Below, piece after piece: positions 48,740 to 59,789 of a DNA stretch of 64,000 bases; position 1 is the first letter of the stretch; every line of letters starts with the position of its first letter. The stretch spans positions 78,735,635 to 78,799,634 of the forward strand of contig OX421963.1 in assembly GCA_949128115.1 (NCBI GenBank), read 5' to 3'. The position numbers and the translations under genes are program-made. The notes beneath the pieces are model-generated. The model was not told the DNA's origin and did no database searches. It saw nothing but the letters and a program-made list of their open reading frames with translations. This stretch comes from Anaspis maculata (Eukaryota; Arthropoda; Insecta; Coleoptera; Scraptiidae).

Positions 48740-50276
48740 CAGGCACGGAGCTAGACTTTCAATATCAGGTGGGCCAGGTTTGGACCACCAATAAATTTGT
48801 GGTGGACACAATAGGTAATAGCGCCGCAGGCGAAAATTTTCACAATAATAATAATAATGATGCTAATAATAATACCCAGAACATTTTGATTTCTCAATTT
48901 TTTTTATTGAGAAAAATTATGTACCTAAGCGAGTTTTTGTTTTGAATTTTTCAAGTGTGGGTATAGGTACCAATAATTATTATTTCAATTTTTTTCACCA
49001 ATAATAGTACGTACTTACCTACTTATTTATCGAAACATTTATCCTCTTCATAAATCTGATCTACACATAATTTCTGTTCTTTTTAACTAAAGTCAAATGA
49101 GCTGCATCAATCAACATGACTTGTCACCGATAAGTGTGTCTGGGATTTGATTGTTGAAAAGTTGATACACTTAACATGACAATTTTTGTGTTCTCCAAAC
49201 TTCCGGTTATGGTAAAATGAGACGTCGAAGATTGTGTAATATTTATTACACAAAATATACAATCATGCATACAACTTGGCGGCTTCGCGCTTGGAAATTG
49301 GTTTTCTCAACTTATTCTTTCATACAAGGTGTCCAAGCTAAAACAATCCAGCGCAATTTTCTCAGGCAATATCAAGGCAAGAAGAATTGTTTTGCAATTG
49401 GGGGGAGGCCTGACCTTTCAGCTTTCTTTTGAGGGGGCGCCGATGCTTGTAGGTGCTCTAGTTTCCAAGAAAATGCATTTTTAATCGAGCGAGTCACAAG
49501 AATTCGAAAATGCATGATCGACTAAACAAAATACTTCAGATGAAAAAAAATCCTTTTCCTCTAGGCTTTCAATTGATGTGTCGCCGATGTCTGTACCTGG
49601 CCCAGTAAGCCGGATATTCTGCCTCGCAGTTCAGCAAAACACAATAATCAGAATCATGACGTCACCAATCACACACTTGTTGATTTTAACATTAGCCAGT
49701 ATTCATTGCTATGGTGAATCCGCAGGTATGGTAAGATTGGTAAGTGAGAAAGTCCTAGTAACGACTACTGTTAGTCAACAAGTGTGTGATCGGTGACGTC
49801 ATGATTCTGATTATTGTGTTTTGCTGGACTGTGAGGCAGAATATATGGCTTACTGGGCCAGGTTCAGTCATCGGCGACACATCAATGGAAAGCCTAGAGA
49901 AAGAGGATTTTTTTTTGATCTGAAGTATTTTGTTTAGTCGATCATGAATTTTCAAATTCTTGTGACTCGCCTGATTAGAATTGCATTTTCTTGGAAACTA
50001 GAGCACCTACAAGCATCGGCGCCTCTCAAAAGAAAGCTAAAAGGTCAGACTTTCCCCCAATTGCAAAACAATTTTTTTTTGCCTTGATATTTCTTGAGAA
50101 AATCGCGATGGATTGTTTTAGCTGGGACACCCTGTATATGTATTATTCATTTTTTTTTGTGATAGGTACTACTATCGGCATAAAAATGTTAGAATACTCT
50201 GGGTGGGCACCAGGGTGAGCACAAAAATTTTGGGGTGGGCATGGCCCACCCAGGCCCCCTCTTAGCTCCGTGCCTG
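48740..50276. mobile_element. hAT-type non-autonomous element, 1537 bp, perfect 8-bp TSD
   Basis: Termini CAGGCACGGAGCTA and TAGCTCCGTGCCTG are exact inverted repeats, and subterminal GGTGGGCC motifs are also inverted. TTGCTATC stands directly on both sides (48732-48739 and 50277-50284). An 8-bp duplication with CAGGC ends is the hAT signature. No transposase ORF. The perfect duplication says the insertion is young. It contains the MITE at 49323-50136. Confidence 0.92.
49323..50136. mobile_element. 814-bp foldback MITE inside the hAT element
   Basis: TACAAGGTGTCCAAGCTAAAACAATCC at the left end pairs with its complement ending GCTGGGACACCCTGTA at the right; pairing continues almost to the middle (AGCACCTACAAGCATCGGCG; TGTGTCGCCGATG; CTGGCCCAGTAAGCC; AATCAGAATCATGACGTCACC; ACACTTGTTGA). 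Arms are about 90% alike by eye, clearly the youngest-looking palindrome here. TA ends fit Tc1/mariner-type targeting. No coding capacity. Confidence 0.88.
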
Positions 50277-50300
50277 TTGCTATCCTTGAAACACCTTGTA

Positions 50301-52676
50301 TGAATTGGATAATTTCTTCCATCATCTTTCACCCTGTATAAATCGGCATAAGCATACAGGCCTAACATTTTTGGCGCACCAGAACAGGTCAGGTGGAAGT
50401 CTGTACAAGCCAAATAATCTAATTGTTTTGTTGTTTGAAATGATTTTGGCAAATGAGGTCATATACTGCTTTTTTTCCAGTTTTTTCCAGAACACAATAA
50501 AAACTGAGATCACTACACAAACATAAGAATATTTCGCCTAAAAAAATCCCTATTCTCTTAGGAAAAAAAATGTCGGAGGGAACGTGAGGAGTTTGAAATG
50601 AAAGACGTAGTAAACCTCTTCTGCGCTTGCGCACTAGGTAGGTTACCGTGTCATAATGTACTGACCCACTGGCCGTTGTTGTCAGGTGTCTGATAGACAG
50701 TCCATGTATATTCACTAGTTATGATTAAAAACCATGGGAAAACAAAACAATCCAATGCAGGATATTTTTGCATGTTGTGGAATTTACATATAGTCATCAG
50801 CAGGATCTAATTACATTATTTGTTTGTGGTGGCAGTTGACTATAAATCTGGCAGTTATGCATCAGAGAAGCAGGAAACGTTGCCGCATTATTGAATTCTG
50901 TTTATGTAGTGTGGTTACTGGTTATGTTCACACGACACCTCCGCCAGAGTCTGTGTGTCTCTCCTGTTTTCCCCAGTTTTCACGTGAAAGTGTGGTCCAA
51001 ATGATGGATTTTTGAAGGCTGCCTCATCATCTCTATCTCTACTTTTCTAAATAATAACTGCGCGTTTCCACATCACAACTCTCAAGAAAGGCTCTCAACT
51101 CAACTCTATATTACGGTCAGTAGCCTCGAAAGCGTCCAAACCATCACCTCTGAGACTCTGAGGATTTATCCTGCTCAGACCCGATCATTTGTGCATCAGC
51201 AGCATCGTTTAGAACACCAAACAGTGAATAGTGATGTTGACTAACACACGCTGACTGTTCCCCGACGCTCATGGGCAACCCGATGCTGTTTTTGTTTTTG
51301 TAGCGTTCAATCACCCGATTTACAGCGATTTTTCAAATTTTGTCAACTGGACGGTAGTTGATTTCATTCACTCCAGGCATCGACCTACGCCAATAAAATC
51401 GTATTTTGTAATTTTGTACAAGACCCCATCCTTAAAACAGAGTTGATGGTGTGATGTGTCATAATCATGAAACGCTTTCGGCGACTCCGGCCCTCAAAGC
51501 TGAGCTGATGCCTCAAATCGTTACCTACTTATCGACGCACAAATGATTCAGAATTAAGAGGGATCTCATCAAGGCAAAGATCCGCAAAGAAAAGCTCTCT
51601 GTTCCGCAGGAAGACGCGCACAAATAAATTCAAATAGACTTTGTACGGAAGCTTTAAGCTTCTCCAGAGCTTTGAGCTAATAAAGAAAATCGCTTTAGTG
51701 CAGGCGTGAGTGGTGGAAAACAACAAAAATGTCCCATTTCCGGAGTGTCCCCTTATCTTCAGAAGCGCACACAAAGTAAATGCTGCTTGATTGCAGAATG
51801 AGGGGTGCGGAGAAGGCACACGAGCGAGAGAGAAGAGACAAGGGACTTTGTGCAATTGTAGCCCAGTTTTGCCTGTGTCTTGTGTTGTTTAGTGAATGAG
51901 GAATGGTGCCGGCAGTTCCGCAATTTCAGACATTTTGAATGAATTGTTGGATAATAACAGTAGGTACCTACTTACGTAGTGCTGAGAAGGTAGGAAGGTT
52001 GATGACTCACTAAAAATTCAAAAAGACATTTTGTTGGCAGAACTCAAAAGCTGTGGTGTAGTTTCAAGCTATGAAATAACATTGGAAAAATTACGCAGAG
52101 ATGTGGTTTCTTTTATTGACCTAATAGAGTAACGGCGTTTAGTGTCTGGTAAGTTTCCCGGGCGAAGCCCCCAAGAATTTCTAGGCAATTCGAGGTGACT
52201 TCAGCCGTCAAGTTTAATCTAGACGGAACATTCGTTAGTGTGTAACTCGCGTCATTTCGTCCGCCGTTACTTCTGTATCATATAACTTGTTCCACTTCCT
52301 GGCCGCAACTTCCGAGCGAGAGACATAAAGCGAGACTTTGTTGAATTTAAATTTGTCACAAGACAAGGCGCATTATCATATCTAAACAGAGACGCTGCGG
52401 ATTCAATTTGAGCACGAAGAGTTAAAATCTGATGTTGCATATTTCCCTTATGAACTCTACATAAAGTTTTTCTCTTTCGGTCAGCTCTGAGTCTTTTGTA
52501 GATCAAGTGGTATGTATGATTTATTTTTGTGTGATTTATGAGGAGTTGGTAGATAAGGTGTTAGAGCAGAGCACAATACTACATAGCGGTGTTATGAGTG
52601 AGTACTTGGTTATGGAGACCTTGCGACCACAATAGAATACTTGTGACAAAAATGTCAGATTTGGTTGCAATACATA
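50301..52676. other. Intergenic DNA, no gene recognised
   Basis: Short overlapping ORFs only (for example 50189-50452 and 51529-51855, both minus). From about 52498 (GTAGATCAAGTGGTATG) the sequence begins to match 59077 onward (GTAGATCGAGTGGTATA), so the duplicated secreted-gene module starts about here, with unalignable DNA between that block and the 3' UTR. Confidence 0.45.
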
Positions 52677-52683
52677 AATCATT

Positions 52684-52689
52684 TTTATT
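52684..52689 (-). terminator. Poly(A) signal of secreted gene A
   Basis: AATAAA on the minus strand, about 155 bp past the stop codon. The module B gene has the same signal at the equivalent place (59637-59642), and the intervening 3' UTR is conserved. Confidence 0.7.
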
Positions 52690-52842
52690 ATAAATAAGCT
52701 TGAGCTCTAAGAAGTTTAAAAGGCGGGCACCTATTGTTTTCACAAATTACTTACCTACAGATTTCATTAAATGTTGAGTATATACAGCTATCAGTTCTAA
52801 TTGCATGCAAGTATAAAGTATATGTAAGATTCTGGCCAAGAG

Positions 52843-53203
52843 TCAATAATCCTTGTTTTTGGCCCTGCCGTCAAGTAAAGTGTCCACGGCGTTGATAACG
52901 TTTCTCAAATTCCTTCTCAATTCAACGATTTGGTTCTCTGGGCCGCAACCAGTCAATCCTCCAGGCAATTTTTCCATTATCCCACGAGATATCTCTTGCA
53001 CTTTCTCACCAATATCACGAGATATCTTCTGAACCATCTCACCAACCCATGACAACAAACCAAATCGCATTTGAGGAGCTGCTAGATCTTATGAACGAAA
53101 TCAAATTTATAAATGGTGGCAAAACAAAGCGATGGAAAAATTCACCTCCAAAAGTTGTGACGCAGCAAAACGCAAAGAAACAAAACAAAATTTCGGTTTT
53201 CAT
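52843..53203 (-). CDS. Small secreted protein, module A (98 aa, two exons)
   Basis: Exon 1 is 53146-53203 and exon 2 is 52843-53081, joined in phase 1 across a 64-bp GT-AG intron. Exon 1 is a signal peptide: MKTEILFCFFAFCCVTTFG. The mature part has about 79 residues: a Gly/Ala start, an amphipathic stretch (VGEMVQKISRDIGEKVQEISRG), GCGPENQIVEL, and a helix RRNLRNVINAVDTLLD, with a basic end. The module B gene has the same intron, phase and splice sequences, and the C-terminal block GCG-xNQIVEL-RNL-NVINA-DT-LD is shared. A TATAAAT lies 48 bp upstream (53251-53257). Role unknown: signal peptide, small size and amphipathic helices suggest an extracellular effector or pore-type peptide, but this is only inference. 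I do not recognise the family. Intact. Confidence 0.78.
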
Positions 53204-53524
53204 TATGATTTTTTTTACTCGGTATTGTGATGTCAAGCTCACCGCGTCCAATTTATACAAGGAGACTTTATTACTTTTGTCATGGAATCGAAATTAAAAC
53301 TTCGTGAACATCGTGAACATAGTTACTACGAAGATTTCCGTGCAGATTCAATAAACTTGTTGTGTGTGCGATAAAGAATATGTTTGAATTAAAATTTTAC
53401 TGAGTTTTGTGCCATTGCCACGACAAACCTATAATCTTGGACTTGTAAGTGAGTACCTATGCATGGGTGGGTGTGACTGTGCAATGCACCATAATGGAAA
53501 CGGTTAGTCATTCTAGCTTGCAAC
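53204..53524. promoter_or_regulatory. Conserved head-to-head intergenic region, module A
   Basis: This 0.3-kb interval separates the divergent secreted and mucin-like genes. The minus gene has TATAAAT at 53251-53257. The plus gene's TATA equivalent reads TATGCATGG where module C has TATAAATGG, so it may be weakened. Blocks such as AAACTTCGTGAACATCGTG, TTCGTGCAG-TTCAATAAA, GTGTGCGATAAA and GCCATTGCCACGAC are shared with module B (60291-60460), and more weakly with module C (62330-62500). Conservation of non-coding blocks across paralogous modules suggests a shared bidirectional promoter. Confidence 0.65.
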
Positions 53525-54099
53525 ATGAATTTGTTACTTTTGTGCAGTTTTTTTTCGTGATTATTGGTCCAGATGTCTTGAGCAATGGAGGTGAAGACCT
53601 ACCTAGTCACTGGGAATCGTAGGCGTTTTCTTCAGTAGGTAACTGAAATGAAATAATCACACTAAAATATGGTTCCAGCTTTGGTCAATCGGATCTTTTG
53701 GCGTTTCAAGTCTGACGGACGCCTTGAAAGATACTCTGGCAACGATCAATCAACAATCTAGAAACTTTAAATACCTGAAGCTGAAAGTATCAACTAAGCC
53801 AATATTCCCAGAGACTTAATTTGAAACACTAAGATCCAGTTGTTCACTTCGAGTGGAAATTGAAACTTGGTTTTGTTGCCATAAATAAATTCAACTGTTG
53901 CAGCAATCATTTCCACAGGAACCAAATCGGGTTTGAAGTTTGCGAGATCAGCTACGAGATCGTCAATTTCATCTGCGAGACTAACAAGTGCAACTACGGA
54001 ATCATCATAACTCCATCCACGGATCAATCAACTTCATCTGCGGGATCAACAGCTTCAACTACGGAATCATCAGCTCTATTGTCAAAATCTTCTGATTAA
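53525..54099 (+). pseudogene. Mucin-like secreted gene, module A, decayed
   Basis: Homologous to the module C gene. Exon 1 (53525-53590) starts MNLLLLCSFF then hits a frameshift in a T-run and a TGA; it is 66 nt against 64 in module C. A GGAG/GTGAAG donor and CCAG/CTTTGG acceptor (53678/53679) are kept. In exon 2 the block that corresponds to EALESTLAKL is present in another frame (DALKDTLATINQ). The 3' end has two tandem copies of a Ser/Thr-rich unit, again in different frames, ending SKSSD. A BEL LTR starts 10 bp later. Either a pseudogene or a gene with unusual splicing; the multiple frame changes favour decay. A sequencing error in the T-run could explain only one of them. Confidence 0.7.
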
Positions 54100-54109
54100 T
54101 CTGAGGGCT

Positions 54110-55362
54110 TGTAGTGTAACCCTCTTTTCGATGTTTAGCAGCGATCGTCGTTGTCCCTTCCCTTCCCAACGTTGTTTACCTTTTACCTACATTGTGTGAG
54201 TTCTGACTCTGGACGAGGATGTGTCCTTGGGGATAAGGTTGAATCCTTAAATGAAACGCGAATGAAATGCAGGCAAAATGAGTGTTTATTGAAAATCATG
54301 TGCAAAGGTTTTTGAATGAATTTGTTTTTCTTTTCTCAAAACACCTCACAACAAGAAATTGACAGTTATAAAATGACAAAACATGAATAAAGAACAACAA
54401 AACACAAACAAGAATGGAACAAGAGAAAGCATTACACATTTTCCAGACAATGTAGGAATTTACAACAATGAAATGAACACAAAATCAGATCAACAAAACA
54501 AAGCAAGAAATTATTGAACATGCCGAACCATCAATTCAATCGCAAAGGAAAAGTGACGTATTCGCTGACATGCACACATGGGAAGAACATGTCAACGGAA
54601 CCTCTGCGTATTGCCTGGTTGATTGCTGAAAAATCCATTCCCAAATGATCTGAACAAAAGTCAAGTGTGAATGAGTCATGACGAAATGACAAAGAAGTCA
54701 CTCCAGTTATGCACTGATCAAATCAGCGTGAATCGGTGCTTGAACCTCTTTGGAAGTTTGCTTTGTTAACAAGCTATTTACGTAACAACAAAAGGAAACT
54801 CGCTCGCTTACGATTTGGAGAAAACTTTACGCTCAGCAATTTGTTTCACAATTTACAAACAAAAAAAGTCAAATTGATAGATAAAAACAATAAAGAAATG
54901 ATCGATCAACAAGTACATGAATAAGCGAGAAACGAATGATGAGTGATGGCGAAGGTAAATAAACAAGAAAAAAATAATAGATAAGAAGGTAGATGAATAA
55001 ACAAAAGACGGGTGAGAGATAAACAAGTAGAGAAGTTGAAGTTGGTCATACTTTTAGTAAGCAATTGGAAGGAAGAAGGATCTATTACGCATTCGCCCAA
55101 AATTCCCCAGAAGTTACCCATCGCAAACCCCACAGATACATACTCACATACAAAACAGAACAATGGTTAATAAACAGTAATCACAAACAAGAAAATCGAC
55201 TCGAGCCAACCTGTGGCCTTCTCTCCGTCGTTTCACGTAATTTTCCCCCAAATAAGAGAAGGTAAGTAGGATCAACAAGGCAGATTCACACGAGCAAGTG
55301 GACCCCCCTTCAGACACGGAGAGGCGTGAAAGTCTCCTTTCCTTCATTTAAACTGCTCGTCA
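54110..55362 (-). repeat. Solo BEL/Pao-type LTR, copy 3 (inverted)
   Basis: Reverse complement matches the BEL LTR at 7861-9403: both ends line up (TGACGAGCAG...GGTTACACTACA), with strong blocks such as GAGACTTTCACGC, GGTTGGCTCGAGTCGATTTTCTTGT, GTATGTATCTGTGGGGTTTG, and TTTCTTGTTGTGAGGTGTTTTGAG. About 480 bp present in copy 2 is missing or unrecognisable in the middle. No primer site or second LTR is adjacent, so this is a solo LTR. No obvious 5-bp duplication, so flanks have drifted or the boundary is off. Confidence 0.72.
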
Positions 55363-55924
55363 AAAGTTAAGCATAGACCAAAATTTGCTCCAATTTCAAG
55401 TAAGGATTTCTTGGGGAAAAGATATCTGATTTGAGAAAAATGTATGGTGCTTCGTAGAGCAGAGCTTTTCTTCAGCTATAAAACGCTATGTCGATTTACG
55501 TCACCATTGACTTTGTCCATGATATACAAGATGCCAAAGAAGGAGTGTAAAAACTGTTAATTTTTGAAGTCGTGGTACTTTTTTAGAAAAAATTCCGGAT
55601 TTTTTTTCTCTAGAGTTTTAGGAAGCGGATATCAATATCTCGAGACGGTTTTCGACGTTTGATCGTATTTTGTTTTTTCAAAGAGTTCTTGATTTTTTCG
55701 TGAAATTTAGATTTTTTGATGCAGAATTTGCTAGAGCAGTTGCTTTTTCTTGAAAATTAACAGAAATCCAAAAGAGGTCATCCTCTGGACCTCTTCAGGG
55801 GAGATGCCCCATGAAGCATGCTGCGACATTACTTTGACACTTATTGAACCCAGCATGGATGAAAATGCAAGACTTGTAACCATACGTTGCATCAAAATTA
55901 CCATGGTTACCAATTAGTCCCATC
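55363..55924. other. Spacer between solo LTR and LINE B
   Basis: No gene is recognised. Simple AT-rich DNA. Confidence 0.4.
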
Positions 55925-57881
55925 ATGGGTGATTTTAGTAGTGATCAAATCCTTGATGTTCCAATAACAACTGATGAGCTTATCTCTGCACTCCGCAGAT
56001 CTAAATGTGAAAAGGCACCTGGTACTGACGGGATTGCTTATGAGTTTTTCAAAAGCTGTCCGCAAAACTGGTTGCTGTACCTTCAAGTAATGTTTAACCG
56101 AATTTTGGATGAGGAGAAACTGCCTGTACAGTGGAGTGACGTTGTTTTAACCATGCTTCACAAGAAAGGGCCGGTCGATGATCCCTCAAACTATAGAGGA
56201 ATAGCTTTGGTCAATTGTTGTGCCAATCTATTCACCCAGATTTTGTTGCAGCGACTTATTTTTTGGGATGAGGAGACTAAAACCATTCCTGAATGTCAGT
56301 CCGGGTTCAGGAGGGGGAGGGGCTGCATGGATAATGTGTTTGTACTGAGTTCGATCATTCAGATACATTTGAGGTTGAAAGGTAGACATGTTTATGCGGC
56401 TTTTATTGATTTGAGGCGTGCCTTTGACACTGTGAAACAAACTTTGTTGTGGCAGAAACTCTACCACTTGGGTGTTAGTACAAGATTCATTAGAATAGTA
56501 AGAGCGTTGTATGAGAATGCTAGTGTAAGAATGAAAGTTGGTTGTGAATTTATACGAAAGTTTAAGGTTGAATCGGGAGTTTTGCAGGGTGAATCGTTGA
56601 GTCCGTGTTTGTTCGCGTTGTTCCTTTCTGATATAGAAGTATATTTTCGCGAGGCTGGTTGTGCGGGATTGAATGTGGATAATGAATTGGATGTTTGCTT
56701 GCTGTTGTATGCGGATGATTTTGTGATTCTGGGTGATTCTCCTGTTGATTTGGCAAGAAAATTATCGGTCCTTGAGAGTTATTGCTCGACGAATGGCTTG
56801 ATTGTTAACACTGAAAAATCAAGAATAGTTTGCTTTGGTAAAGGTCATTCCGGATCGGCTAGCAGGTTGAAGTTTCTTTACAACAGAGAGCAAATATTGG
56901 TGGAGAATAAATATACGTACTTTGGAGTTACCTTTAGCTCTTCATCGGTTTTCCTGCAAGCGGCGAGAGAGACAGTGGCTAGGGCCAGGGTTGCATCTGG
57001 GGCGACTTTATCATTGATGGCACGTGCTGGGTTTAATAGCTGGGAACCGCGAATTAAACTTTACGAGTCGACCATACTACGTGTATGGAGTAAGATATGC
57101 TGACCTTCTGGAGAGGGTCCAGGTCGGTTTTTTCAAGCGGTTGCTGGCCTTGGCTAAGAATACTCCTGATTATGCTGTAAGACTGGAGGTGGGTGTCACG
57201 GCTCTCTCACTTGTGATACTCAAAATTCGCCTGAGTTGGATGGGAAAATCACTTTGCATGAACTGTAGTCGCTATCCGCTTATATGTTTCAGGCGTTTGA
57301 TTCAGATAGATTCAAAAGAAACCAAATACAGTTGGGCCAGTCAAATGGGAGTGTTTTTTACGGATGCTGGGTTTGGGCGCCTCTGGCCGTGCTTGGATCT
57401 GCAGACTTTAGTCAGGTATAAAGGAGAAATTCTCGATCAATATGAACAACAATTGCGCAACATTGATCTAAACAGGTTACAGTCTTCCACTTTCTCCTCC
57501 TTGTACAGATTTTTTAGCTTTGACATTGACAGTGGATCCTACCTGCAGTTGAGGTTGCCTATTGCCAAGTTGAAAATAGTAGCCCAACTGAAATTAGGCA
57601 GTGATCGCTACCTGAAATTCACGTGGAAGGGTTCATGTTACCGAATTATAACTGAGGAGCTTTGTACTATATGTAATTTGCACAGACAAGAAACGTTGGA
57701 GCATATACTTTTCGAGTGTCCAATTTATAAGCCAATAAGATTCCATTACATGTATGACGTCAACAATCTGAGAGATGTCTTGCATTTTATTGAGGTAAAT
57801 AATACTTCTGTTATTGTTAGAATTGTCAATTTTATTGTGGGAGCTCTCAGGCTGAAGGCGTTCAGCAGGAACGAGTACTGA
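55925..57881 (+). pseudogene. LINE B ORF2: reverse transcriptase and C-terminal domain, one frameshift
   Basis: The first open frame (55925-57103, 392 codons) holds nearly a whole RT: DGIAYEFFK, KGPVDDPSNYRGIALVN, FRRGRGCMDNVF, AFIDLRRAFD, VLQGESLSPCLFALF and catalytic LLYADDFVILGDS. After a frameshift near 57085 the second frame (to 57881) carries the C-terminal part with RVQVGFFKRLLALAKNTPDY, a CCHC knuckle (CTICNLHRQETLEHILFEC) and the tail ending KAFSRNEY. The RT itself is unbroken and much better preserved than that of LINE A, which suggests recent activity of this family. The endonuclease half is missing, so the copy is dead. Confidence 0.92.
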
Positions 57882-57981
57882 CTTATGTGTTAATTTATCT
57901 TACCCTGTTTTTTTTCTCTTGTTCATGGTTTAATACCGAAGGAACAATAAATATATTGAATTGAATTGAATTGAATTGACA
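55925..57981 (+). mobile_element. LINE B, 5'-truncated relative of LINE A
   Basis: Contains only the second half of ORF2 plus a short 3' UTR and a (GAATT)n-like tail (TTGAATTGAATTGAATTGAATTG, about 57955-57980). The 5' truncation lies just before the RT fingers, typical of abortive reverse transcription. AACAATAAATA stands just before the tail. The tail repeat differs from the AAT tail of LINE A, so the two are related families rather than one. Confidence 0.88.
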
Positions 57982-59630
57982 TTCATTATTTCAAGAACGA
58001 CTGTCTTGAATTGAAAGAGCGCAGCACTGTTGCAAAGAACGTTGAAAAACCTTTTCAACGATATCCAACTCGACCTATGTTGCTCATAAAGTTCTAAGGG
58101 GGTGAGTGTGACCCCCTTAGGGGGTTGACCTAAAGGAGTGAATTTATGACAGAAAGCTGGACCCTTCAAATAGAAAATCGACCTGTTTCGGCGAATTTCG
58201 GTAAAGTATTGTCTTGCTCCTGAATGATTCCACAGAAACATGACTGAGCCACCCTTTTGCCCCCTGTACTGGTCATACAAATAGATTATGCTTCACAGCA
58301 TTTCCTTTCTGGACCAAAAGCTACAAAATATCCAAATTTCAGCCAATTTGACCGAGAACCATTTTACCCATAAAATGTGCGGGGTCCTTTGGATGATATT
58401 TTGGATCATGAGCTTCAATGTGACAACATTTATTCGATATCACCAGCTTTACTTACGATTCTATGAAGCGTTCTTTCTTTGAAGCTTTTACATCACAAGC
58501 CCCGGTTGTACCAAAGAATTTAATCATGAAATAATTGATTGAGGATTTTCTTTGGTGAATTCTAACAGTGACCAATGAAAAGTGCGGTTTGACGAAGGCT
58601 ATGGCAAAATGTTTATGTTTCAAGTTGTATGCATTTCCTGTGGTCAATCAACCAGCATTGACCTAAAATTCACTAGAGAAAATGCTCAATTATGTGTCAC
58701 TAGGGTCTTCTCTTCCTCAAATTCCAACTGCCCACCCGAAAGGAAGTCTTAATAAAATTTCCATCCGACAGAACCGATTTTTTAGCTTGTGAAACCAACT
58801 TTTTTCAAACAAAGGGTAAGTGATTCTTGAACATTTTCAGGCAATTTCTCTTGAAATTCTCGAAGTCTTCCGAGAGTTTTCCACTTTAAAATGAGTAACT
58901 GGACTGGCTTATCGAGACCGGACTCAAATGACGGAGCTCAAAATAAAGCCCTTGTCAGAGAGAGTCTGTTAATTATTCAATGTTTTTCTCAAATTCCAAC
59001 TTACCAACGGAAAGGACGTCTTATACTATACTTAATAAAATTCACATCCGTTCCTTGCTACTCGTCGGGAATGTTATGTAGATCGAGTGGTATACTTTAT
59101 TTTGGTATGATGAGGAGTGCGTTTAGGCCACACAAACCTCACACATAGTTACCTACTTACACGCCAAAACCAACCAGACCGCGATGTGTGCAACAAACAG
59201 TTGACCATTCGACACATACTGAGTGCGAAAAATTCCGACAAGAACGTCAGAACGGTCGTACTGCGAGACGATTATGGAGCACTTCTGGATTTTTTAATCG
59301 TGACAGACAGGACTCGGCAACCAGGTATAATGTGAACCATCTAGATGAGATTTGATTCTCTGTAAATTACACTTTGTCTCCACATATCTCATCCGTGGTT
59401 CTCTTTGTTTGTCTGTTAAAGACACCATGTTAGACCCCTTGGCGTGAAGTATGTGTTCCCGTCTGTTGTTTAACCCAAAAGTCTTCAACTGACACTCACG
59501 CCGCATAGAATGATAGGAAATAATTGGGGGAAATAATAAGTGTTCTGCTACTAACCCATAGCGATTGAAGCAACAAGCAAATAAGAAAAAAAATCTACTT
59601 GGCGATAAAAAGGTCCAATTTGCAATACTT
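57982..59630. other. Spacer between LINE B and module B
   Basis: No gene is recognised. A small repeat (CTCAAATTCCAACT-CC-ACC-GAAAGGA-GTCTTA-TA) occurs twice at about 58718-58780 and 58990-59045, and again at 36075-36120. From about 59077 the DNA begins to match the start of module A. Confidence 0.45.
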
Positions 59631-59636
59631 ATCATT

Positions 59637-59642
59637 TTTATT
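59637..59642 (-). terminator. Poly(A) signal of secreted gene B
   Basis: AATAAA on the minus strand about 150 bp past the stop codon, in the same place as in module A; flanking 3' UTR blocks (CATTAAATGTT, ACAGCTATCAGTTCTAA, AAGATTCTGGCCAAGAGTCAA) are conserved. Confidence 0.7.
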
Positions 59643-59789
59643 AGGCACCTAGAAATCTAACAAGTTCGAAAGGTGGGCACCTATTTGTTTCCACAAATTA
59701 CGTACCTACCTACAGATGATTTCATTAAATGTTTGTTTTATACAGCTATCAGTTCTAAGTAGGTACCTACATAAGATTCTGGCCAAGAG

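Larger units (their letters stand above)
48164..50300. mobile_element. Foldback element (592 bp originally) split by a hAT insertion
   Basis: The left arm (TAGAGGCTGTTCCAGGGATGA, GATAGCAA, AACTCAACTATG, GTAGATCTCGTC, AACGAAGATACAGCC) is the reverse complement of the sequence at 48560-48739 continued at 50277-50300 (ending GAAACACCTTGTA). The right arm is therefore cut in two by the hAT element. Taking out the hAT with one 8-bp duplication gives a continuous arm. Terminal TA and a GGTGTT-C sequence place it in the TACAGGGTGTT family of this window. Confidence 0.85.

Noticed and set aside
53039..53203. Single-exon reading of secreted gene A (54 aa)
   Set aside because: Read without splicing, the frame ends soon after the signal peptide, and the same happens in module B at a different codon. 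Both modules become open across the C-terminal block if one conserved GT-AG intron is removed, so the spliced model is preferred.
57984..58280. A possible gene downstream of LINE B (116-codon minus ORF)
   Set aside because: It starts in the spacer and runs into the LINE tail repeat; it looks like noncoding repeat DNA (AAGGGGGTGAGTGTGACCCCC palindrome).
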